Part shown: positions 1 to 4,740 of the stretch, one piece after another
Position numbering within the stretch: position 1 is the first letter of the stretch
Layout of the letters: every line of letters starts with the position of its first letter
Translations under genes and position numbers: made by a program
The notes under the pieces: generated by a model
Seen by the model: the letters and a program-made list of their open reading frames with translations, nothing else
Database searches by the model: none
Told to the model about the DNA's origin: nothing
Origin: Parcubacteria group bacterium GW2011_GWA2_45_30
GTDB taxonomy: Bacteria; Patescibacteriota; Minisyncoccia; Sungbacterales; HO2-52-23
Assembly: GCA_001001625.1 (NCBI GenBank)
Contig: LCKU01000013.1
Location: 1 to 18,753, forward strand
Reading direction: 5' to 3'
DNA: 18,753 bases

Positions 1-39
1 ACCATGGTGTTTATTAGTTTAGCGGTACAACATCATTAA
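1..39 (+). CDS. atpB: ATP synthase subunit a, C-terminal end (partial)
   Basis: Only the last 12 codons are in the window. They read TMVFISLAVQHH and end at TAA (37-39). The hydrophobic stretch closing in a short His-rich tail is what the last membrane helix of subunit a usually looks like. atpB is also the gene expected directly upstream of atpE in the canonical order. Subunit a forms the two proton half-channels of Fo next to the c-ring. The assignment rests on position and on this very short tail, so it is likely but not provable from the window alone. Confidence 0.7.
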   Translation, partial: TMVFISLAVQHH

Positions 40-49
40 TAATAAATGT

Positions 50-208
50 GATGCCAATCCGATGCGAATTTAATGCCAATCCGGCGAATTGCGAATAGTT
101 ATTCTTCGAGTGAAATCGAGAAGACACCTTAAATGTATATTCTCGACAGGCTCGAATAGTAACTGATTCGCGATTTGTAGATTTGCCTAAAATTTGTAGA
201 TTGGCATC
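50..208. repeat. Imperfect long inverted repeat in the atpB-atpE spacer
   Basis: GATGCCAATC (50-59) is the exact reverse complement of GATTGGCATC (199-208). Between them, GCGAATAGTTATTCTTCGAG (91-110) pairs imperfectly with the segment around 151-171, and TCGAGAA (116-122) pairs with TTCTCGA (140-146). The arms also hold direct repeats: ATGCCAATCCG at 51-61 and 73-83, and ATTTGTAGATT twice in the right half. The spacer can thus fold into one long broken hairpin. It lies directly before the atpE start, which has no Shine-Dalgarno sequence. It may set relative atpB/atpE expression or be a decayed foldback element. Confidence 0.6.
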
Positions 209-216
209 TTGTAAAT

Positions 217-444
217 ATGGATGCAGAATCAATTCGACTGCTTGCCACCGCCGGAGCAATCGCGGTAGGAGCCACAGCTCCGGCCATAGCCATTGGCTAT
301 ATGGCGGCTAAAGGATTGGAAGCCATCGGCCGAAACCCCGAGGCGGCTCCCAAAATCCAGACCGCTATGATACTCGCCATTGCGTTTGCCGAGGCCATCG
401 CAATTTATGCGCTGGTAGTGGCGCTGATAATTAAATTTGTTTAA
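217..444 (+). CDS. atpE: ATP synthase subunit c (proteolipid)
   Basis: This is the 75-aa ring subunit of Fo that carries protons through the membrane. Helix 1 spans about residues 8-30 and helix 2 about 50-72, joined by the polar loop GRNPE (38-42), which contacts gamma and epsilon. The ion-binding carboxylate is Glu59. The residues that mark sodium-binding rings (Gln in helix 1, Ser/Thr after the Glu) are replaced by Ile26 and Ala60, so a proton is the expected ion. The usual GxGxGxG packing motif of helix 1 is largely alanine here (A19, A21, A23, A25, then G27). The ATG at 217 has no visible Shine-Dalgarno. Length is normal for the family. Confidence 0.96.
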   Translation: MDAESIRLLATAGAIAVGATAPAIAIGYMAAKGLEAIGRNPEAAPKIQTAMILAIAFAEAIAIYALVVALIIKFV

Positions 445-450
445 TCGCTA

Positions 451-538
451 ACAGCACGAACAGTAACGAACAGCACCAACAGGACTGTTCGCGCTGTTCG
501 CAAGCCGCCAAAGGCGGCGAAACTGTTCGCGCTGTTCG
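451..538. repeat. Nested repeats and hairpin in the atpE-atpF spacer
   Basis: CGAACAG occurs at 457-463 and 467-473. Its reverse complement CTGTTCG occurs four times (485-491, 494-500, 523-529, 532-538). The first block can pair with either of two near-identical downstream blocks (485-500 or 523-538). A perfect GCCGCC-AAA-GGCGGC hairpin (504-518) sits between those two blocks. The right-hand block ends only 5 nt before the atpF start. Mutually exclusive pairings of this kind could tune atpF translation, but that is inference. Confidence 0.6.
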
Positions 539-543
539 TATTT

Positions 544-1047
544 GTGGAGGAACTCATCCACAATTTTGGGATTGATTGGAAATTGCTACTCGCGCAGGCG
601 GTCAATTTTTTAATCCTTCTTTTTATATTAAAGCGTTTCGCCTACGCGCCGATTTTGAAAATGCTCCGTTCGCGTAAAGAGGGGATTGAGAAAGGATACG
701 AATTTATGCGTGAGGCGGATGAGCGGCTTAAAGGCGTAGAAGCGTTTCGCGAAGAAAAAGTTAAAGAAGCCAATCAGGAGGCCGTATCCGTTGTTAAGCG
801 CGCCGAAAATGTTGGCAAGGAAAAGCAGGGCGAAATTATAGCATACGCCAATAAAAAAGCGGAAAATCTGGTTTTGGAGGCTAAGCGTGTTATAGGCGAA
901 GAACGTGCCAAGCTTGAAGAAAATGTTTCCCGCGACGCAGAGGCGCTTGTGCGTTCAGGTATTGAACGAGTACTTGGCAAACTTCCGGCCGAAGCAAGAG
1001 ATAAAGAGTTAATTCATGAAGCGTTAAAAGAACTTAAAGGCGCGTAA
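544..1047 (+). CDS. atpF: ATP synthase subunit b
   Basis: This is the 167-aa peripheral-stalk subunit that holds the F1 head static against the rotor. One N-terminal membrane helix (about residues 12-33, rich in Leu/Ile/Phe) is followed by FAYAPILKMLRSRKEGIEKG, the usual start of the b-subunit coiled coil. A long charged Glu/Lys/Ala-rich helix (about 45-140) and a short C-terminal part that should bind delta complete the protein. The start is GTG; no upstream ATG is available, and the N-terminus MEELIHNFGIDWKLLLAQ has the family pattern. Length is typical. It sits between the atpE spacer hairpins and a second structured spacer. Confidence 0.96.
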   Translation: MEELIHNFGIDWKLLLAQAVNFLILLFILKRFAYAPILKMLRSRKEGIEKGYEFMREADERLKGVEAFREEKVKEANQEAVSVVKRAENVGKEKQGEIIAYANKKAENLVLEAKRVIGEERAKLEENVSRDAEALVRSGIERVLGKLPAEARDKELIHEALKELKGA

Positions 1048-1079
1048 CACCTACCCTGAGTAAACCTTTAAAGGCGAGC

Positions 1080-1206
1080 GTATTGCTGTTTTTAAAACAA
1101 TGGGAGGAGCGATTTGCTTGGTTTTCGCCGAAGGCGAAAAAATCGCGACGACCCTTAGCGAGGCCGTCGCCGGAACGGCCGAGTCGTGTTTTAAAAACGG
1201 TAATAC
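1080..1206. repeat. Structured element with terminal inverted repeats in the atpF-atpH spacer
   Basis: The outer arms are GTATTGCTGTTTTTAAAACA (1080-1099) and a near-perfect reverse complement at 1187-1206 (2 differences in 20). Inside are a TTTTCGCC-GAA-GGCGAAAA hairpin (about 1122-1140) and a GGCCGT/ACGGCC hairpin (1162-1167/1175-1180). The compact size and terminal inverted repeats suggest a small non-autonomous foldback element. No target-site duplication was established. An open reading frame runs through it into atpH, but it codes for the repeat and not for a recognisable delta N-terminus. Confidence 0.6.
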
Positions 1207-1213
1207 CGAGCAT

Positions 1214-1624
1214 ATGAAATATTCACCACGACAATACGCAGAAGTGCTTCTTTCCGCGCTTGAAGGAAAATTGGAAAAAGAGCGGAAAGAAATTTTAAAG
1301 CGGTTTGTAAGCGTATTGGCCAAGAATCGCGACTTGTCGCGCCTTGGCGCAATTTTGTGCGAGTTGGAGCGCGAGTTTTTTAAAAAATCCGGTATGAAAA
1401 AGATATGGGTTGAATCTGTGTCGCCGTTATCTGTTGGCTTGCGTAAAGAAATTGAGGCGGCGGTCGGAGGAAAAACCTATTTACACGAGAAAATAAATCC
1501 GTCGCTTTTGGCCGGAATCAGGATTTTGATCAATGACGAGCTTTTGATTGACGCAAGCGCCCGCAGGCAAATTGAGAAATTGTTTAAAGTTGGACTTCGA
1601 ACAGTGCATGAGCTCGATCTGTGA
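1214..1624 (+). CDS. atpH: ATP synthase subunit delta, short form
   Basis: This subunit links the b stalk to the top of the F1 head. The chosen start (ATG 1214) gives MKYSPRQYAEVLLSALEGKL, the normal delta opening. An in-frame extension to 1100 reads through a palindromic element and is rejected. The C-terminal family signature is clear: VESVSPLSVGLRKEIEAAVG (67-86), then INPSLLAGIRILINDELLID (94-113) and the terminal SARRQIEKL (115-123). The protein has 136 aa against about 175-180 in typical bacteria; the loss is in the helical N-terminal domain, in line with other shortened subunits here. No Shine-Dalgarno is visible. It is the last atp gene before the accessory insert. Confidence 0.9.
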   Translation: MKYSPRQYAEVLLSALEGKLEKERKEILKRFVSVLAKNRDLSRLGAILCELEREFFKKSGMKKIWVESVSPLSVGLRKEIEAAVGGKTYLHEKINPSLLAGIRILINDELLIDASARRQIEKLFKVGLRTVHELDL

Positions 1625-1629
1625 AATTG

Positions 1630-1652
1630 TATAATCTTAGCATTTGTGCTAA
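1630..1652 (+). promoter_or_regulatory. Candidate promoter -10 and small hairpin before the PIN module
   Basis: A perfect TATAAT lies at 1630-1635, just after the atpH stop. No convincing -35 is seen. It is followed at once by TTAGCA-TTTG-TGCTAA (1637-1652), a perfect 6-bp inverted repeat in the predicted start region, 10 nt before the first ATG of the module. The placement fits an internal promoter with an operator for an autoregulated toxin-antitoxin pair. The operator role is inference. Confidence 0.45.
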
Positions 1653-1661
1653 AGTTGCTTT

Positions 1662-1898
1662 ATGCCGATGTCTAAACTAGGAGAAAAAATTAGTATGTTG
1701 CAACGCGCTCGAGGGGATATTACCCGCATTCTTGATCGTTATTGTGTTACTTTGCCCGAAGTTATGGGGATTACCAGATCGAGAATTGATCCAGACGAGG
1801 AAATCTGGGGAAGAGTTAAGAAAGACTATGAGGGGATTCAAGAAGAGATGCTGAAAGAGCGTTATCCCCGCTTATGGGCAAGCCGAAAAAAGAGATAA
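1662..1898 (+). CDS. Small charged protein, putative antitoxin of the PIN toxin
   Basis: A 78-aa protein that I do not recognise as a named family. It is mostly helical and charged (LGEKISMLQRARGDITRILD at 6-25; EEIWGRVKKDYEGIQEEMLK about 46-65) with a very basic C-terminus. No clear ribbon-helix-helix, AbrB or helix-turn-helix motif is visible. The antitoxin role is inferred from position: it directly precedes and overlaps a PIN-domain gene by 25 bp, the classical arrangement of VapBC-like pairs, and a promoter-like TATAAT with a small inverted repeat stands just upstream. Two in-frame ATGs (1662, 1668) are possible starts, neither with a Shine-Dalgarno. Confidence 0.55.
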   Translation: MPMSKLGEKISMLQRARGDITRILDRYCVTLPEVMGITRSRIDPDEEIWGRVKKDYEGIQEEMLKERYPRLWASRKKR

Positions 1899-2314
1899 CA
1901 GCATTCTTGGATGCAAGCGTTCTCGTAGCCGCCGCACTTTCGCCGAGTGGTGGTTCTTTTCGCATTCTTAACGAATCACTGCTACACGGATTTGGGTTTG
2001 TTACCTCGCCTCATGCTTTTGGAGAATCCGAACGTGTGCTTATTCGTAAATATCCCGATCGTGTTGTTGAACTTCATCACCTGGCTGTATTTCTAAATAT
2101 GGTACTCGATACTTCGGAAAAGTTTGCGGCTCAGTTTACCGAGATTATAAACGTCAAAGATGTTCCGATACTTGCAGCGGCCGTAGAGGCCGGCGTTGAC
2201 GTTTTAATAACCCTTGATCGGGAGCATTTTTTGAATAATCAGTTGTTAAAGGACAAGCTTCCTGCTTTGGAGATTTTAACCCCCGGAGATTTTATACAAA
2301 AATATTTTCTATGA
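1874..2314 (+). CDS. PIN-domain protein, probable VapC-like ribonuclease toxin
   Basis: 146 aa with the PIN (PilT N-terminus) nuclease pattern: FLDASVLVAAAL with Asp13, Glu51 in HAFGESERVL, Asp96 in KDVPILAAAVEAGVDVLIT, and Asp115 in TLDREHF. These four acidic residues are the expected Mg-binding site of a single-strand ribonuclease. VapC-type members cleave tRNA or rRNA and are held inactive by the partner encoded just upstream, here the overlapping 78-aa ORF. The next gene starts inside this gene's stop (ATGA at 2311-2314), so all three reading frames are likely on one transcript. The particular substrate cannot be told from sequence. Confidence 0.82.
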   Translation: MGKPKKEITAFLDASVLVAAALSPSGGSFRILNESLLHGFGFVTSPHAFGESERVLIRKYPDRVVELHHLAVFLNMVLDTSEKFAAQFTEIINVKDVPILAAAVEAGVDVLITLDREHFLNNQLLKDKLPALEILTPGDFIQKYFL

Positions 2315-3753
2315 TATCTGAAACTAAAATCTGCCAAAATTGCAAGCAGAACTTCGTCATTGCGCCGGAGGATTTTGCATTTTACGAAAAAATTCATGTA
2401 CCCGCGCCGACTTTTTGTCCGGAGTGCCGTACACAACGCAGGATGGTATTTCGGAACGAATTCCTTCTTTATAAGAAAAAAAGTGCTTTTTCAGGAGAAG
2501 AAATTTTTTCTATGTTTCCTCCTCTCTCCTATCCTAAAGTTTATGAAAATAAAAAATGGTACTCAGATGAGTGGGACCCCATGCAATTTGGGAAAGAGGT
2601 TGATTTTACGCTACCAATTATTGAGCAGGTTTTTGAACTTTTGAAATTGGTTCCACATGCTGCACGCTCTGTTTCTGAAAGCACTTTAATAAATAGTGAT
2701 TATTCCAATAATGCCAATCATTTGAAGAATTGTTATCTTGTTTTTAATGCGGCGCATGACGAAAATTGCATTTATGGAAACGATATCTATAATTCAAAAG
2801 ATTCGATAGATAATTTGACAATAAAACAAGTCGAACTTTCTTATGGTAATTTTCTAGTAACAAAATCAAGTCGCATTTTTTTCTCTTCTGACTGTGAAAA
2901 TTCGTATGATATTTATTTTTCGAAAAACCTGAGAGGTTGCTCGAATTGCTTCGGTTGTGCGAATCTACATAATAAAAATTATTATATTTTCAATAAACCT
3001 TATAGCAAAGAGGAGTATCTAGAGAAAATTAAAACATTTGATTTAGGGTCCTATAAATTTATTAACGAAACGATAATCAAAAGCACTAATTTCTGGCTTA
3101 ATTTTCCGAATCAATACCTGCACATAAGAACTAATGTAAATAGTAGGGGAAGTGAATATGTATATAATTCGAAAAATATTTTTAATTCCTATTATGTAAG
3201 AGAGGCAGAAAATGTTAAATATTCACAATTTGTGATAACTCCGCCAGCCGCGCATATTTATGACCAAACTCTTTTTGGTGAAGGGGCTTCTTTTGATTAT
3301 GAATGTTTGATATGTGGACTCGGCGTTAATAATATGAAGTTTTGCAGAGAGTGTTGGTCAAATCTTCACGATGTTCAATATAGTATGTACTGTCAAAATT
3401 CCTCCAACCTCTTCGCCTGCATCGGATTACGCAACAAATCCTACTGCATCCTCAACAAGCAATACACCAAGGAAGAGTATGAAAAGTTAGTCCCCAGGAT
3501 CATAGAGCATATGAATACTATGCCCTATATAGACAAGAAAGGTAGAGTATATAAATATGGTGAATTCTTCCCATCCGAACTCTCTCCCTTCTCATATAAC
3601 GAAACCATAGCCCAGGAATACTTCCCGCTAACCCGCGAACAAGCAATAGAGCAGGGATACTCCTGGAAAGACCCGGAACCCCGAAACTACGAGATCCAGA
3701 TTAAAAATAACCAGATACCCGACCATATTAAAGATGTAGGAGATGAAAAATGA
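2311..3753 (+). CDS. Multi-zinc-ribbon protein of CPR type, main part of a split gene
   Basis: 480 aa. The N-terminal zinc ribbon has CxxC pairs at Cys8/Cys11 and Cys36/Cys39, separated by the PEDFAFYEKIHVPAPTFCPEC stretch. A long central region is built of irregular aromatic/Asn/Cys repeats (NSKDSIDN, NLRGCSNCFGC, KNYYIFNKPYSKEEYLEK, then CIGLRNKSYCILNKQYTKEEYEK). I associate this layout with a conserved but functionally unknown protein of Parcubacteria-like genomes. Residues after about 470 would normally lead into a C-terminal zinc ribbon; here the frame stops at TGA beside an A5 tract, and that ribbon continues one frame over at 3750. The first about 1,080 bases are AT-rich with T/A-ending codons, while the part after about 3395 uses many C-ending codons. 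Function unknown. Confidence 0.75.
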   Translation: MISETKICQNCKQNFVIAPEDFAFYEKIHVPAPTFCPECRTQRRMVFRNEFLLYKKKSAFSGEEIFSMFPPLSYPKVYENKKWYSDEWDPMQFGKEVDFTLPIIEQVFELLKLVPHAARSVSESTLINSDYSNNANHLKNCYLVFNAAHDENCIYGNDIYNSKDSIDNLTIKQVELSYGNFLVTKSSRIFFSSDCENSYDIYFSKNLRGCSNCFGCANLHNKNYYIFNKPYSKEEYLEKIKTFDLGSYKFINETIIKSTNFWLNFPNQYLHIRTNVNSRGSEYVYNSKNIFNSYYVREAENVKYSQFVITPPAAHIYDQTLFGEGASFDYECLICGLGVNNMKFCRECWSNLHDVQYSMYCQNSSNLFACIGLRNKSYCILNKQYTKEEYEKLVPRIIEHMNTMPYIDKKGRVYKYGEFFPSELSPFSYNETIAQEYFPLTREQAIEQGYSWKDPEPRNYEIQIKNNQIPDHIKDVGDEK

Positions 3754-4016
3754 GTATTCCCTTACCCCGTTTATGCCCCAACTGCCGGCATTATCAGAGG
3801 ATCAAACAAAGAAACCCCCTCCGCCTTTGGCATAGGAAGTGCATGTGTGTGGGGGCGCAAGGTAATCCTTCGACAGGCTCAGGACATTCCTATCGGAATG
3901 CCGCTGCACATTTTCACGGATCAAGCCAATGCCCCAATGAATTTGAAACGAGTTATGCGCCGGAAAGGCCGGAGATAGTGTATTGCGAAGCGTGCTACAA
4001 TTCTGAAGTTGTATAA
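3750..4016 (+). pseudogene. C-terminal zinc-ribbon piece of the split gene
   Basis: 88 codons in another frame, overlapping the previous stop by ATGA. The sequence LPRLCPNCRHYQRIKQRNPL, then HRKCMC, CPNEFETSYAPERPEIVYCE and CEACYNSEV is the expected end of the zinc-ribbon family. It therefore looks like the detached tail of the same gene: one extra A in the AAAAA at 3745-3749 would join DEK to MSIPLPRLCPNC in frame. The first half of the C-terminal ribbon (a CxxC pair plus about 20 residues) also seems missing, so deletion and frameshift may both have occurred. A PSTGSG-coding palindrome is inserted at 3866-3886. It may still be translated by coupling through ATGA. Confidence 0.6.
3866..3886. 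repeat. Short palindromic repeat inserted in frame (PSTGSG type)
   Basis: The core CCTTCGACAGGCTCAGG (3867-3883) has complementary ends (CCT/AGG). It adds the residues NPSTGSGH to the zinc-ribbon tail, at a place where the family normally runs straight on. A close relative (CCTTCGACAAGCTCGGGG) sits in the beta-propeller gene at 16683-16700, also in frame. The 11-mer TCGACAGGCTC recurs at 143-153. I recall such TTCGACAAGCTCAGG-type sequences as common scattered repeats in many bacterial genomes. Confidence 0.6.
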
Positions 4017-4170
4017 TGAAAGCAGGCGGAGTCCCGTACCAATTTAGAGAAATACTGCCATTAACGTCTGACGGAGCCGTAGGCGACACCGCGGAAAACC
4101 CTACATATTGCGCGGAGTTAAAATGAAATTGGTGTGGGATGAAAGTTGTTATAATAACGAGGTTGTATGA
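4016..4170 (+). pseudogene. Remnant with a second zinc-ribbon-family tail
   Basis: Two tiny frames follow the split gene: 4016-4126 (36 codons, MKAGGVPYQFREILPL onward, no recognised family) and 4123-4170 (MKLVWDESCYNNEVV). The second closely copies the last residues of the preceding gene (EACYNSEVV against ESCYNNEVV, both directly before stop), with about 70% DNA identity by eye. The simplest reading is the leftover end of a second, older copy of the family, largely deleted. Neither frame is likely to be a functional protein. Confidence 0.4.
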
Positions 4171-4182
4171 TTCGCATAATTT

Positions 4183-4202
4183 TGGTATCTTAATTTAAGA
4201 TA
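4183..4202 (+). promoter_or_regulatory. Extended -10 promoter overlapping a palindrome, before the RelBE-like pair
   Basis: TGGTATCTT (4183-4191) is an extended -10 with a weak hexamer. The hexamer is half of a palindrome, TATCTTAA-T-TTAAGATA (4186-4202), and the 10-bp palindrome TATGCGCATA (4201-4210) follows. A palindrome covering the promoter of a toxin-antitoxin pair is what an autorepression operator would look like. A 26-codon frame starts at ATG 4202 (MRIALYSENLISEYIENG onward) and overlaps the antitoxin start. I do not recognise it, and it may be a leader or noise. Confidence 0.4.
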
Positions 4203-4250
4203 TGCGCATAGCCCTATATTCAGAAAATTTAATCAGCGAGTATATTGAAA

Positions 4251-4529
4251 ATGGGAGCTGCAAAAACCGTTATATCGAGTAACCATATGCCGATTACCAT
4301 TCCAAAAAAATTTATATCGCCACGAGAGGATCTAATCATTGTTCCCCGGAGTGAATACGAAAACCTTCTGGAGCGTGCGGTTCCGATGGTGCGGCTCACC
4401 CGACTGGAAAAACGCGAACTTGAAACCGCGCGCCGTGAAATGGCGCGAGGAGAGTTTTTGACATTGAAAGAGTTTGAACATGAATTGGACCGTTCACATA
4501 CGAAAAAAGGCGTTAAAGTTGCTCGGTAA
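4251..4529 (+). CDS. RelB-like antitoxin
   Basis: 92 aa from ATG 4251; a TTG two codons upstream is possible. The N-terminal ITIPKKFISPREDLIIVPRS (15-34), then EYENLLE, has the look of the beta-strand plus helix of small DNA-binding antitoxins that precede RelE toxins in bacteria and archaea. The second half is a charged helix with ARREMARGEFLTLKEFEHEL (61-80), a usual toxin-binding tail. It overlaps the relE-type gene by 50 bp, typical of a type II pair. By family logic it neutralises the toxin and represses the shared promoter; the palindrome at 4186-4202 is the natural operator candidate. The family (RelB, Phd/YefM or AbrB-like) cannot be fixed from sequence alone. Confidence 0.7.
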   Translation: MGAAKTVISSNHMPITIPKKFISPREDLIIVPRSEYENLLERAVPMVRLTRLEKRELETARREMARGEFLTLKEFEHELDRSHTKKGVKVAR

Positions 4530-4740
4530 AATTCCGCGAAATGATCAAGAACGCATCAAATCGGCACTGCGGGAAATGACTGATAATCCATACGTCGGAG
4601 ATATAGAGAAAATAGAGGGTGAAGAAAATACCTGGCGGCGACGCACGGGTAATTATCGTATTTTGTTTGATATTGATGTGAATAATAAATTTGTAGAAGT
4701 ACGAATGATAAAACGAAGAACGAGTAGTACTTATTTATGA
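4480..4740 (+). CDS. RelE/ParE-superfamily toxin
   Basis: 86 aa from ATG 4480. The pattern is classical RelE: VHIRKKALKLLGKIPRNDQE (5-24), a helix, then NPYVGDIEKIEGEENTWRRR (37-56), with RTGNYRILFDID forming the catalytic sheet and a closing VEVRMIKRRTSSTYL. Arg-rich positions around 53-60 match the catalytic basic cluster of ribosome-dependent mRNA endonucleases. Its stop is TGA inside ATGA, whose ATG is the start of atpA, so toxin and ATP synthase alpha are translationally adjacent. Gyrase poisoning (ParE) is the alternative activity; the RxGxYR motif and the partner do not separate the two firmly. Confidence 0.85.
   Translation: MNWTVHIRKKALKLLGKIPRNDQERIKSALREMTDNPYVGDIEKIEGEENTWRRRTGNYRILFDIDVNNKFVEVRMIKRRTSSTYL

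Noticed and set aside
14..259. 81-codon frame on the - strand
   Set aside because: It lies over the inverted-repeat spacer and the atpE start and has no protein-like pattern.
1100..1213. N-terminal extension of AtpH
   Set aside because: It is encoded by the hairpins of the 1080-1206 element and does not match the delta family, which starts at MKYSPRQYAE.
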